Source: Ructibacterium sp965146665
GTDB lineage: Bacteria > Bacillota > Clostridia > Monoglobales > Monoglobaceae
Assembly (NCBI GenBank): GCA_965146665.1
Contig: CBCTHE010000009.1
Span: 62,001 to 126,000, forward strand
Length of the DNA stretch: 64,000 nt
Direction of reading: 5' to 3'
Position 1 is the first letter of the stretch; every line of letters begins with the position of its first letter. A model generated the notes under the pieces. It searched no databases. It had not been told where the DNA came from and worked only from the letters and a program-made list of their open reading frames with translations. Of this stretch, positions 31,659-40,700 are shown piece after piece. The position numbers were made by a program, and so were the translations under genes.

Positions 31659-33980
31659 TCAGCGTTCTTCCTCTCCGTCGAATGGATTTTGGGATACCCG
31701 GTATTTGCCCGGCGAGATTCCCACATATTTCAAAAAAGTCCGTGAAAAAGTTCGGACATTGATATACCCAACCGCCTCCGCGATTTTCTCCAGGGTATCC
31801 TCTGTGGAGACCAGAAGGTCCATGGCCTTTGAGACCCGGATGGTGGCAATATACTCCAGCATCCCCTGCCCGGCCTGCTTCTTGAACATGTTGGACAGAT
31901 AGCTCTGATTCAGGTGAAACCGCTCTGCAATGGCGGCACCGTTTAAATTTGGATCATCATAATAGGCCTGGATGAACTCTTTTACCTTATCCACCGTCTG
32001 CCCTATCTTTCCGCCGCGGTCGTTGGCGGTGTTCCGGCAGATCTCCTGAAATACAGCGATCATTTCCCGTTTCATGGAAAGGACGGTGGTACACTTGTAA
32101 ATCCGTCCAAAAATCTCGACGCTGTCCAAAAATCCGGACTCGTCCGCGTCGCTGATGTCATTGAGCGCCTTCATCACGGCGCCGATGATATCATACATCA
32201 GGCACCGGGCTGTCTGCAGTGAAATACGGGGCTGGTCTAGATTGTGACTGAAAATTTCGTCCAAAATGGCAAGCCCGGTCTCCTCGTCGCCAGATTTCAG
32301 GCTGTTTATCATCTGGAACTCCTTTTCCATGGGAAAATAATAGGTGTCTCGGCTCCGCTCCTGAATCTCACAGTAGCGGATGATGTCGCTGTTGTTCAGG
32401 AAGCGGTATTCCATACACTCCATGGCCTCCTGATAGCAAAAGGGCAGTCCGGTCAGATTTGGATGGGCATCAGAAATTCCGGCAATAAACTCAATGTTGA
32501 AGTTTTTGGCTATAAACTTCTGGGCTGTGTCCAGCGCGGCTGCAAGAGCATCCCCGCTGTCCCTGGAAGTGTTGATCACACAGCCCAGAATCCCGCCCAG
32601 ATCACAAAACACACTGACACAGTCCTCCGGGAACATATCTCCCAGGACATTGGTGACAATCAACTTGGCCAGCTTATAGTTTTCAATGGAATCGCTCTGG
32701 CCCTTCTCAAAGAACATCTCCTCCAAATCTTCAAAATAAAACAGAATCAGCGAAAAATGGCTATAGCGGAAAACAATTCCGACACTTTTCAAAAATTCTG
32801 CGGCAGAAATATCCATCTCATGGTTTTGCTTCATCAGCTTCAGCAGGACCGCGTCCCGGAGGACCGCGTCCTGAACCGCGCTTCGGCTGTCCGCCTTCTT
32901 TTTCTCCTTCAAAATCCGGGTGACCATTTCATCAATATACTGGTATTCGTTGGAGCTGCTGGCATCTATAGGAGTATCCGCATTTTGTTCCAGCCGGCTG
33001 ACCAGCCGCTTGAGCGGCTTATGGTTCCGCTTTGCGAACCAATAGGCCAGCGCGGTTCCCACCGCCAGCCAGAGGAGCATGAACAGAATCACCATCAGCC
33101 GCATCCGGTTCAGCACCGAGAGATACTGCCGCTTGTCCGCCACATAGACATAGGTCCAGTCGTTCTGCCCGGATCCGGTGTGCAGAAACACCGCATCCCG
33201 AGTCATTTCCGGGCCGCCCGGCTCCCGCAGTGCGCCGGTCAGCGGCCCCGCTTCCCGCAGGCCCGCATCATCCCCGTCTGAAAGGACGATCTTCCCTTCT
33301 CCATCCAGAATACAGAAGGCCCGTCCCGCGTTCTCCTGACGTATATTCCCCATCAGTTTCTCCGGCCCCATCTCCAGCACCACCGTTGCCAGGGGCTTGT
33401 TATAGTCCACACCGAACACGGACATGAAGTACAGCAGCATCCCCTTTTCCGGGGGCTGTCCCCGGTCCGGCATCTGAACAAATGTCCCCTGGCTTTTCCG
33501 GTTCAGATGTTCCAGAAATGTATCATAGGACATCTCCTTATCCGGATAATAGGCCCGGAAATACGCCTCGCTCTGGGTATTGGTTCTGGTCCCCACAATA
33601 TAGTCGGTACTGCGGAAATAGATGTAAATATCGTCGATCTCCACATCTGAGTAACGCCAGGACTCAATTTTGTTCCGCACCGAGAGCAACTCATATTTAT
33701 AATCCTCTGTGAGTTCCTTCTGATAGATCAGTTCCTGAACCGTGGCGTCATGAGCCAGCTGCGCGGCCAGATTATGCATGATAACCTGCAGATTGTCAAT
33801 GGACTGCTTCCGATTCTGAAGAAGCTCCATATTGCTGACGTCAATCTGGTGCAGCATATTGTCCTCAATCTGGGTATAGGCATAGAGGTTGAACAGCAGC
33901 GTCAGCAATAAAATCAGAATATAGGAAACAAACCAGGAGAGTATCATGCTCCGCTTCCGCCGCAGTAACGATTTGAACAT
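31659..33980 (-). CDS. Membrane-bound AraC-family regulator (extracellular sensor + HTH)
   Basis: 773 residues. Membrane helix ~13-33, extracellular dCache-like sensor (~35-290), second helix ~297-318 (LMVILFMLLWLAVGTALAYWF), cytosolic linker with coiled character. A YesN-like middle region follows, then a C-terminal AraC HTH pair (~665-765: VDKVKEFIQAYYDDPNLNGAAIAERFHLNQSYLSNMFKK in outline, then AEAVGYINVRTFSRTFLKYVGISPGKYR). Such single-chain sensors control LplB/LplC-type polysaccharide loci in Paenibacillus and Clostridia. Last gene of the minus-strand locus, 36 bases after GH105. It probably senses the locus's oligosaccharide outside the cell and activates the promoters at 52.9 and 53.9 kb. 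Confidence 0.92.
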   Translation of the reverse strand: MFKSLLRRKRSMILSWFVSYILILLLTLLFNLYAYTQIEDNMLHQIDVSNMELLQNRKQSIDNLQVIMHNLAAQLAHDATVQELIYQKELTEDYKYELLSVRNKIESWRYSDVEIDDIYIYFRSTDYIVGTRTNTQSEAYFRAYYPDKEMSYDTFLEHLNRKSQGTFVQMPDRGQPPEKGMLLYFMSVFGVDYNKPLATVVLEMGPEKLMGNIRQENAGRAFCILDGEGKIVLSDGDDAGLREAGPLTGALREPGGPEMTRDAVFLHTGSGQNDWTYVYVADKRQYLSVLNRMRLMVILFMLLWLAVGTALAYWFAKRNHKPLKRLVSRLEQNADTPIDASSSNEYQYIDEMVTRILKEKKKADSRSAVQDAVLRDAVLLKLMKQNHEMDISAAEFLKSVGIVFRYSHFSLILFYFEDLEEMFFEKGQSDSIENYKLAKLIVTNVLGDMFPEDCVSVFCDLGGILGCVINTSRDSGDALAAALDTAQKFIAKNFNIEFIAGISDAHPNLTGLPFCYQEAMECMEYRFLNNSDIIRYCEIQERSRDTYYFPMEKEFQMINSLKSGDEETGLAILDEIFSHNLDQPRISLQTARCLMYDIIGAVMKALNDISDADESGFLDSVEIFGRIYKCTTVLSMKREMIAVFQEICRNTANDRGGKIGQTVDKVKEFIQAYYDDPNLNGAAIAERFHLNQSYLSNMFKKQAGQGMLEYIATIRVSKAMDLLVSTEDTLEKIAEAVGYINVRTFSRTFLKYVGISPGKYRVSQNPFDGEEER

Positions 33981-34016
33981 ACCCTTCCCTCCGTCTCATT
34001 CCGCATCTCCATACTG

Positions 34017-35090
34017 TCAGTTCCGTTTCTGGTATTCACAGCACATCAGCACAAACGCGCCCATGCCGTGCATGTCATTGATCTCTCTCGGCCGGTTGAT
34101 ATAGTGATCATAATCCCCCACGCCGGTCCCGACGCAGATGCACGGGAGGTATAGCCTGCCCTCATGCATGCGCAGGGCGCGGATCACCCCTTCATACCCC
34201 CGGTCCGCACAGGACTGGTATTCCGGGCCGAGATATCCCCGGCGCACCGCTTTTGCGATGGCATAGGTAAAGAGCGCACTGCTGGAGGTCTCTGTCCAGT
34301 TGCCGCACACATTTCCCTTGTCAACCACCTGATACCAGAGGCCGTTTGCCGGATGCTGGAATCCGGCCACAGCCTTTAAAAGTCCGGTGAGGGCCGTGAT
34401 CCATATTTCCCGCCGCGGATCCTCCGCCGGCAGAAAGTCCAGCATATCCACAAGACTGAGCCCCACCCAGCCAATGGCCCGGCCCCAGAATTCAGGGGAG
34501 CATCCAGTCTCTGAGTCTGCCCATGGCATCTGCCGGGAAAAATCACAGGCGTGATACAAAAGGCCGGTCCTCTCATCCCGCAGATATCGGAACATGAGCT
34601 CCACCTGGGTGTGCATCAGGTCAAACAGATCCTCCTGACCATACCGTGCGCCGTAGGGCATCAGCACGGATCCGGCCATATACAGGCCGTCCAGCCACAT
34701 CTGCTCCGGCTTGTTGTGCATGTGCCAGAAGCCCCCCTCCGGCGTGAAATCCCAGCGCCTGAAATAGTCCGCAAACCGGTCCAACACCGTCCGGTAATGT
34801 GCCGTTCCAGTCCGTTCATGAAGCAGGAACAGAAGCCGGGCAGGCTGAAGGTCATCCATCTTGTCCCGGTAATGAAACCGGATGGTGGCATCCGGGATCA
34901 CATTGCTGTCTACCCAGTCTTTGATATAATTATAATACTTTTCTTCTCCGGTTGCAAGATAAACCGACTCCATCCCGGTCAGGAACACACCCTGCTGGTA
35001 ATGGAACCGGCCTCTTGGCGGAAGGTCAGGGGCGGCGCAGGCCTCCATGATGGTATCACAGGCCGCCCTGGCATAGTCAATCGCCTGCAT
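34017..35090 (-). CDS. GH105 unsaturated rhamnogalacturonyl/glucuronyl hydrolase
   Basis: 357 residues, (alpha/alpha)6 barrel, no signal peptide, so cytoplasmic. Family features: RFHYRDKMDDLQPARLLFLL, GGFWHMHNKPEQMWLDGLYMAG with the catalytic Asp, FWGRAIGWVGLSLVDMLDFLP, TETSSSALFTYAIAKAVRRG. These enzymes hydrate the double bond left by polysaccharide lyases and release a keto-uronic acid, so it completes the work of the secreted lyase of this locus. Start 35090 with GGAGG; ten upstream codons lack a site. Substrate: RG-I-type disaccharide or another unsaturated uronide. Confidence 0.92.
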   Translation of the reverse strand: MQAIDYARAACDTIMEACAAPDLPPRGRFHYQQGVFLTGMESVYLATGEEKYYNYIKDWVDSNVIPDATIRFHYRDKMDDLQPARLLFLLHERTGTAHYRTVLDRFADYFRRWDFTPEGGFWHMHNKPEQMWLDGLYMAGSVLMPYGARYGQEDLFDLMHTQVELMFRYLRDERTGLLYHACDFSRQMPWADSETGCSPEFWGRAIGWVGLSLVDMLDFLPAEDPRREIWITALTGLLKAVAGFQHPANGLWYQVVDKGNVCGNWTETSSSALFTYAIAKAVRRGYLGPEYQSCADRGYEGVIRALRMHEGRLYLPCICVGTGVGDYDHYINRPREINDMHGMGAFVLMCCEYQKRN

Positions 35091-35109
35091 TTTTCTTCCT
35101 CCATTTCCC

Positions 35110-35131
35110 GGCGGGCGCATTGGCGCCCGCC
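35110..35131 (-). other. GC-rich intra-operon hairpin
   Basis: GGCGGGCGC (35110-35118), ATTG loop, GCGCCCGCC (35123-35131): a perfect 9-bp stem between the giant esterase gene and GH105. No T run in the direction of transcription. It may protect mRNA 3' ends or lower read-through, setting different dosage for the cytosolic enzyme. Confidence 0.6.
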
Positions 35132-35145
35132 TCGTTTTGTCCCTT

Positions 35146-38100
35146 CTATTCGCCCAGATCTCCCAGCCGGAACGGCGTGATCAGCAGACCGGCAGAGTTA
35201 TACAGGTTCACCATGGGCTTGGGGAATCCCGCAAAACCGCACCGAACCGCCACCGGCACATGGATGCCGTCCGTAACCGTCACAGTGTTGGTACCCGTAA
35301 TCTCTGCCGACGCCGCATACCAGTTTCCGGCGGCATCCCGAATCTCAAAGGCAGCCGGCGCACCGTCACACACCAGTCCGTCATAGGTATGGTTAAAGGT
35401 GACGACCGCGTCCAGATCCGTAACCGTCAGCCCGGATGGCTCCGGATAGCGGTACGCCGTATCCATTCCGTATACAGCTCCCTTTGCCGCAAGGGCCAGG
35501 CGGTGGCCCACCGTGGCCTTGTCTGTGGGATGGATGTTATTCTCCTCGCCCGTCTCAAGCACCACCGCCATTTCCACACCTTCCAGCGCATGGGTCAGCT
35601 TCCATTGGGCCTCCCGGACATAGGGGAAGTATTCCGAATATCCAACCCTGCCATAGGCCGCCAGCTGGGTAATGAGCACGGGGAACTCCATGCCCCATCT
35701 TTCCCGCCAGTCCTGAATCATAAGCTTCTGTGCCTCCAGGTATTCGCTGTGCAGTTCTGCGGTGGCATTGGCACAGCCCTGATACCAGATTGCCCCTTTG
35801 ATAGTATAGGGAATCAACGGGGCAATCATCCCGTTATAGAGATGGGTGGCATCCCGGTTGTGGTCGCCGGCTGCCTCATAGGACAGACGGTGAACCAGCG
35901 GGCTGTCAGCCAGAGCCTCCTCACTGATAAAACATTCAATTCGCGCACCGCCGTATGCCGCATACAGCAGACCCACCGGAACATCCAGATCCTGCGCCAG
36001 CTCCCGGCCAAACAAATAGCCAACCCCGGAGAATGACGCAACGGTCTCAGGACTGCACACCTTCCAGCTTCCGTTCAGCACATCCTCCGCCTCCTGCTCC
36101 GTGCCGTTCCGGGTCTGTGTAAACAGCCGGATGTTGGTATTTGCAGCAGAGGCGATGTCCTCCGCCGCATTGTCCGTCTTGGACAGGGCCCACTCCATGT
36201 TAGACTGCCCGGAACAGAGCCAGACCTCGCCCGCCAGAATATTGCTGAATTTCCGGAACCCGCCGGAGGAGGATTCCACAGAGAGGGTGTAGGGATTCTG
36301 TGCCGTTGAAATGGGTTCTGCCGTCACTCTCCAGCTGCCGTCCGCCTGGGCCGTTGTCTGATAGGCCTGATCGCCCAGTGTGACCGCTATGTCCGCGTAG
36401 GGCGCGCTCTTTCCCCAGATGCTGAGCGGCTCATCCCTTTGCAGAACCGCGTTGCTGGCAAACACAGAGGGCATCCAAATGTCATTGTACATCTCCAGTC
36501 CGTCATAGACCGCCAGCGGCACAAGGCTCTGCAGGCTGTCCCAGAGAAAGACCTTGGCATAGCAGCGGGCAAAGCTCTCCCGGCTGACACTGGCCTCAAA
36601 TGTGGTTTCTGTCCGGCCGCCAATCGTTTGGGCCGCGTAATCCGTACCGACCACAGTCCCCTGTTCATCATAGACCGCCAGCACGAATACCGCGTCTTGA
36701 CTGATATTGTATTTGTTGTCAATTTTCAGGGCGGCGGTCACTGTGCCGTCCAAGGGCATAACCTGGACCTCACTGCCCTGTCCGTTGGAAAAGACCGGTG
36801 TAAACTCTGAAAGATAGCCGTCCGGCAATGTGGTATAGATTGTATAATACCGGTAGACCGGCCCGCTGTTCACCACCAGAACCGACCGGTTCCGGACAGT
36901 CTCCGCAGGCGTTTCAAAGGTGTGGTTTTCAAAGAACTGCGGTGTCCCGGCAATGGAAAGCCTCTGGGCCAGTTCGGATACCGGCTCGCCGCCGGCATCC
37001 TCGCAGACAATATAGCCCCTTTCGTCCTCAACTACCAGGTTGGGGTCGCCGGAGGTGACAGAAACCTGCGTCTCTCCGGCATAGCGGCCGGCGTAGATCC
37101 GGACGTCATCAAAAGCGACATAGCCGTCCTCCTCCGCTGTGCCGGCGGATACACCGAACCGGAAGGTGCTCACATACTGAACCGCAGTACTGAGCTCCAT
37201 ATTCTCCGCGATCAGAACGCCGTTGAGCCGCAGGTCGGCCGTGTTCTTCCCCGGATAGGACGAGGCCGAAAGTCTGTACCACTGGCCATTCTCATAGGAA
37301 CCCAGCACCACGCCGGAATCTGCCCCGTAGATAACGCCGTCCCTGCACTGCGCCAGCTGACAGAAGGTGCCAGACGCGTTGACCTTCAGATAGACCGTAA
37401 GCCCCACGTCGCCGCTGAGCAGGAAAGAACTCTCATAGTGCAGAGGGCCGCAGGCCTCTCCTGCCATATACTTGGCCGCACTGTCGCTCATGATGGAATA
37501 GTCCAGATAATCGTCAAATATCCCGTTGCCGGGCGTTCCCTCTGCATAGGGGGCCTGCATGACGGTGCTCTCGTCTGACGCCGCCCGGCCCGCCAGGCCG
37601 CTTCGGCCTTCAAAGGCCGCGGACCGCTTGGTGGATGACCATTTCCCGGCCTGATGCCAGGCGGGGTCATAGGCAATCAGCCCCGGCTCTGTGACCACCT
37701 GCGCACTGCCGCCGAATACCCTTCCATACATATGTACCCCATCCGCCCGGGTCAGATCAAAGCATGCGCCGCCCACAGGGTCCGCATCCGATTTCACCGC
37801 ACCGGAACCGTCCCGGAATACCATGTTTCCGCTCTGGTCCAGTCCGTTTCGGAAGTCCGCGACAGTCTGGTTTTCATCAGCCCAGGCCGCCAGCCCCGCC
37901 GTATATTTTGAAAAATCCGGACTGTCCCCTCGAAGCTCTGTTCTCGGGACGGCATCCACCGGCTCGCCGCCCAGATATTTGGTCAGACTCACGTCATCAA
38001 AATACACGCCGCCCGCCTCATATCGCTTTTCCGTCTCCTCTGACCCACTTTCCAGATAACGGCTGAAGCTGTGGTTTAGCCAGATTTGGGAAAATCCCAG

Positions 38101-39402
38101 GAACTGGTCCGCGTCCTCATACTCCGTATCAAACCGAAGGCGAAAATCTGTCATTTCCACGTTTTCACACACCGGTATACTGTCCAGATACGCGCTGAAC
38201 CGGTTCCCGGTTCTGCCGTCCGCACTTCCGGCTGTGAGGAATAGCTCCACCCGGTACCATTTGCCCGGCACACAGGCCGCCGGCAGGGTGAATTTGTGGT
38301 TACCCATGAGCTGGATGCTGTCGGCCTCCAGCCTGACAGTGTATCCCTCCGCGGCGCTGCCGCCGAATTTCGCCTGTGTCATGGCACCGTTGTGCATGGT
38401 CCAGACATAGGAGTTCACTACAATAGGCGTCAGCTTTTCGTCAAAGGCGCAGTTGAACGCCAACACCTCCCGGTCTCCCGCCTCATTGATCCGGCCAAAA
38501 TGGTTGGGGCCAATGTTCAGCCGCACATCCGGACTGCTCGCATAGATCCCCGCATCATTGCGGAGGTAAAAGCTCTGATCATCGGCCGCCTTGCCGAACG
38601 TGCCGTCCACACTGTCATACTGCACAATACTGCCGGCATCCAGATTTGGCATGGTGACCGCCACCTTGGAGGCAGGCAGAGTGCCTAAATCATTGGCTTG
38701 AAAACCGCCGAAATCCAGGGAGACAGCCTCTATCCGCTGTGCCGCCAGCTCACCGGAATAGACCTTGAAATCATCCAGGCCAAACGCGGTGCCATTGCCG
38801 GATACGAACACGGTAAACCGGTTGGTCACAGGATCTCCGTTTCTTTGGTCAATATCCGCGCAGAGCAGAACACCGTCCACATAACAGTCCATGGTTTTGG
38901 TACTCTGGTTGACTGTCATCCGTATCTGATACCACTGTTCCTTAGGCACCGATGTCATGGCATCTGTAAACTTGTTTGCCTTTACATACTGAAATTTATT
39001 GCTGTTGCTGCTGTGGGAAATCACCATGCCCTTGCTGTTGTCCAGGCCAATGAGCATATTGCAGCTGCCGCTGACCGGCTTGAGCCGATACTCCAGCGTA
39101 TAGCTGTTCTCCCCCACCAGCCCGCTGAAATCATAGCTGAGCACCAGGGAGCTGGAACCGTCCTTGGTCACATGCAGATACTTATTCCCGTCCGGCTCCG
39201 CTTTCACAACCGCGCTGTTTTTCTCCACCGTGTTCATAGTGAAGCCCTCGCTTCCTGAAACAGGGGCACCCTCGTCATAGCCGGAAAAATCACAGGGCTG
39301 GGACAGCAGATCTCCAAAGGCCGCCGACGCGGTCATTCCAGCGCCGCCCAAGACGGACAGGCAAAGAGCCATGGCCGCCAGCAACGCACAAATCTTTTTC
39401 AT
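35146..39402 (-). CDS. Giant secreted SGNH esterase with multiple lectin-like domains
   Basis: 1418 residues. Signal peptide MKKICALLAAMALCLSVLGGAGMTASA. The first ~800 residues hold three LamG-like jelly-roll modules (for example DFSGLVGENSYTLEYRLKP, LDDFKVYSGELAAQRIE; YVAFDDVRIYAG), probably carbohydrate-binding. Residues ~1030-1320 are a sialate-O-acetylesterase-like SGNH hydrolase: GEVWLCSGQSNMEW (Ser, ~1062), YLFGRELAQDLDVPVGL, MIAPLIPYTIKGAIWYQG, and NNIHPTDKATVGH with the Asp/His pair (~1286). WYQG is followed by C instead of the usual E. No wall anchor. It probably removes acetyl groups from the locus's polysaccharide at the surface. Confidence 0.85.
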   Translation of the reverse strand: MKKICALLAAMALCLSVLGGAGMTASAAFGDLLSQPCDFSGYDEGAPVSGSEGFTMNTVEKNSAVVKAEPDGNKYLHVTKDGSSSLVLSYDFSGLVGENSYTLEYRLKPVSGSCNMLIGLDNSKGMVISHSSNSNKFQYVKANKFTDAMTSVPKEQWYQIRMTVNQSTKTMDCYVDGVLLCADIDQRNGDPVTNRFTVFVSGNGTAFGLDDFKVYSGELAAQRIEAVSLDFGGFQANDLGTLPASKVAVTMPNLDAGSIVQYDSVDGTFGKAADDQSFYLRNDAGIYASSPDVRLNIGPNHFGRINEAGDREVLAFNCAFDEKLTPIVVNSYVWTMHNGAMTQAKFGGSAAEGYTVRLEADSIQLMGNHKFTLPAACVPGKWYRVELFLTAGSADGRTGNRFSAYLDSIPVCENVEMTDFRLRFDTEYEDADQFLGFSQIWLNHSFSRYLESGSEETEKRYEAGGVYFDDVSLTKYLGGEPVDAVPRTELRGDSPDFSKYTAGLAAWADENQTVADFRNGLDQSGNMVFRDGSGAVKSDADPVGGACFDLTRADGVHMYGRVFGGSAQVVTEPGLIAYDPAWHQAGKWSSTKRSAAFEGRSGLAGRAASDESTVMQAPYAEGTPGNGIFDDYLDYSIMSDSAAKYMAGEACGPLHYESSFLLSGDVGLTVYLKVNASGTFCQLAQCRDGVIYGADSGVVLGSYENGQWYRLSASSYPGKNTADLRLNGVLIAENMELSTAVQYVSTFRFGVSAGTAEEDGYVAFDDVRIYAGRYAGETQVSVTSGDPNLVVEDERGYIVCEDAGGEPVSELAQRLSIAGTPQFFENHTFETPAETVRNRSVLVVNSGPVYRYYTIYTTLPDGYLSEFTPVFSNGQGSEVQVMPLDGTVTAALKIDNKYNISQDAVFVLAVYDEQGTVVGTDYAAQTIGGRTETTFEASVSRESFARCYAKVFLWDSLQSLVPLAVYDGLEMYNDIWMPSVFASNAVLQRDEPLSIWGKSAPYADIAVTLGDQAYQTTAQADGSWRVTAEPISTAQNPYTLSVESSSGGFRKFSNILAGEVWLCSGQSNMEWALSKTDNAAEDIASAANTNIRLFTQTRNGTEQEAEDVLNGSWKVCSPETVASFSGVGYLFGRELAQDLDVPVGLLYAAYGGARIECFISEEALADSPLVHRLSYEAAGDHNRDATHLYNGMIAPLIPYTIKGAIWYQGCANATAELHSEYLEAQKLMIQDWRERWGMEFPVLITQLAAYGRVGYSEYFPYVREAQWKLTHALEGVEMAVVLETGEENNIHPTDKATVGHRLALAAKGAVYGMDTAYRYPEPSGLTVTDLDAVVTFNHTYDGLVCDGAPAAFEIRDAAGNWYAASAEITGTNTVTVTDGIHVPVAVRCGFAGFPKPMVNLYNSAGLLITPFRLGDLGE

Positions 39403-39416
39403 CTTTACTCCTCCTT

Positions 39417-40700
39417 TTATTCGCTTTCCGGCTTATAGATATAGATCCGGTCCGCATACAGGCCCGGCGTCATAAGGTCCTTCCAGGCATAAAACTCAAG
39501 CCGTTCGTCCGGCTCCAGCATACCGGCCTCCAGAACGGCCTCCTTCGCGCCGCCTGCCGGGACGGTCTCCTGTGCCGCTGTCAGGCGGACAAACCGCTCG
39601 CCCCGCCAGACGGACGCAAACAGATACAGGCTCCGCTCCTCTTTCTCCGGATTCAAAAGCCGGGCTGTGACGGTGACACCGCCTGGTTCTGTGCCGAATT
39701 CGGCACTTGTGACACACACGGTTTCCGCGTCTGTCCGAAAACTCCCTGTGATATCGGTTCCCAAGGGGCTCCCCTCCAAAAGTTCAGCACGGCCGTCAAT
39801 GACCACCTCATACCGGGCATTGGGCAACAGCGGCACCGCAGGGCACAAAGCCGCCATTGCGCTGTCCCGGTCATAGCCGGCTTTTTCCAGCCTGACCTCT
39901 GCCCCCTCGTGCAGAAGATGAATCTGCTGTGCCGTGACCCGGTACATGGACTGGGTCAGATAGACCTCAATCACCTTGGCCCCGGCGGGAATCACAGTCT
40001 GACCGCGCTGGCTGTCATAGCCGATCTCGCTGATTTCCGGCGGCTTTGCCATGGTCGTAATCCGCAGGTCATCCACCGCCATAAAAGAGGGCTGTTTTTC
40101 GTTTGTATGCCCATAGAAGCGGATGCTGTCAACATGTCCAAAGCCCGCCAGCGAACACGACTCCGCCACAGCCGCGCCGTCCATCCATACGCGGAATACA
40201 TCCGCCTCCAGATCAATCTCCACCCGGAGCGTGTGCCAGCTTTCGGTTTCATAGTCCTGCCTGACGGGGCCAATCTCCATCTGTTCCCGCCATCGGATGA
40301 GGTTGCTCTCCTTAGAGCCCGCCGACCCGGCCGCCGCCCGGTATACCGCCAGTCTGTAATCCGACCGGCCGGACAAATATACGGAAAACTCCGCTGTGAG
40401 ATTGGTGTCCGACTTGGTATTGCAGACTACATAGGGGGAACTGGTCTGTCCGGCGGGCGGCACCGCGTCAATGCCGATTTTCAGAGATTTGCCCCGGGAC
40501 GGGTCCAGCTGTTCAGACAAAAGATATCCCTTTCTGGCATAACCCAGCATGCCCGAATCAAACTCATACCGCGTTCCTTCAATGTAATAGGAAAACTCCG
40601 TGTCCTCCAGCAGGACAGTCTCAAGGGGTGAGCCTCCGGCCGCCCACGCGCTGCCCCAAAGCAGACATACGGCAAGCAGACCGCAGAGAATACGCTTCAT
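39417..40700 (-). CDS. Secreted lectin-like protein of unknown function
   Basis: 427 residues. Signal peptide MKRILCGLLAVCLLWGSAWA. Residues ~25-220 form a LamG/concanavalin-like module (FRVWMDGAAVAESCSL, FMAVDDLRITT), similar in style to the modules of the two giant neighbours. Residues ~225-425 contain a Big/Ig-like beta domain (VIPAGAKVIEVYLTQSM, LLPNARYEVVIDG). No catalytic motif recognised; it may be a binding module of a surface complex. It overlaps the upstream lyase gene by ATGA, so it is made in step with it. Confidence 0.75.
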   Translation of the reverse strand: MKRILCGLLAVCLLWGSAWAAGGSPLETVLLEDTEFSYYIEGTRYEFDSGMLGYARKGYLLSEQLDPSRGKSLKIGIDAVPPAGQTSSPYVVCNTKSDTNLTAEFSVYLSGRSDYRLAVYRAAAGSAGSKESNLIRWREQMEIGPVRQDYETESWHTLRVEIDLEADVFRVWMDGAAVAESCSLAGFGHVDSIRFYGHTNEKQPSFMAVDDLRITTMAKPPEISEIGYDSQRGQTVIPAGAKVIEVYLTQSMYRVTAQQIHLLHEGAEVRLEKAGYDRDSAMAALCPAVPLLPNARYEVVIDGRAELLEGSPLGTDITGSFRTDAETVCVTSAEFGTEPGGVTVTARLLNPEKEERSLYLFASVWRGERFVRLTAAQETVPAGGAKEAVLEAGMLEPDERLEFYAWKDLMTPGLYADRIYIYKPESE

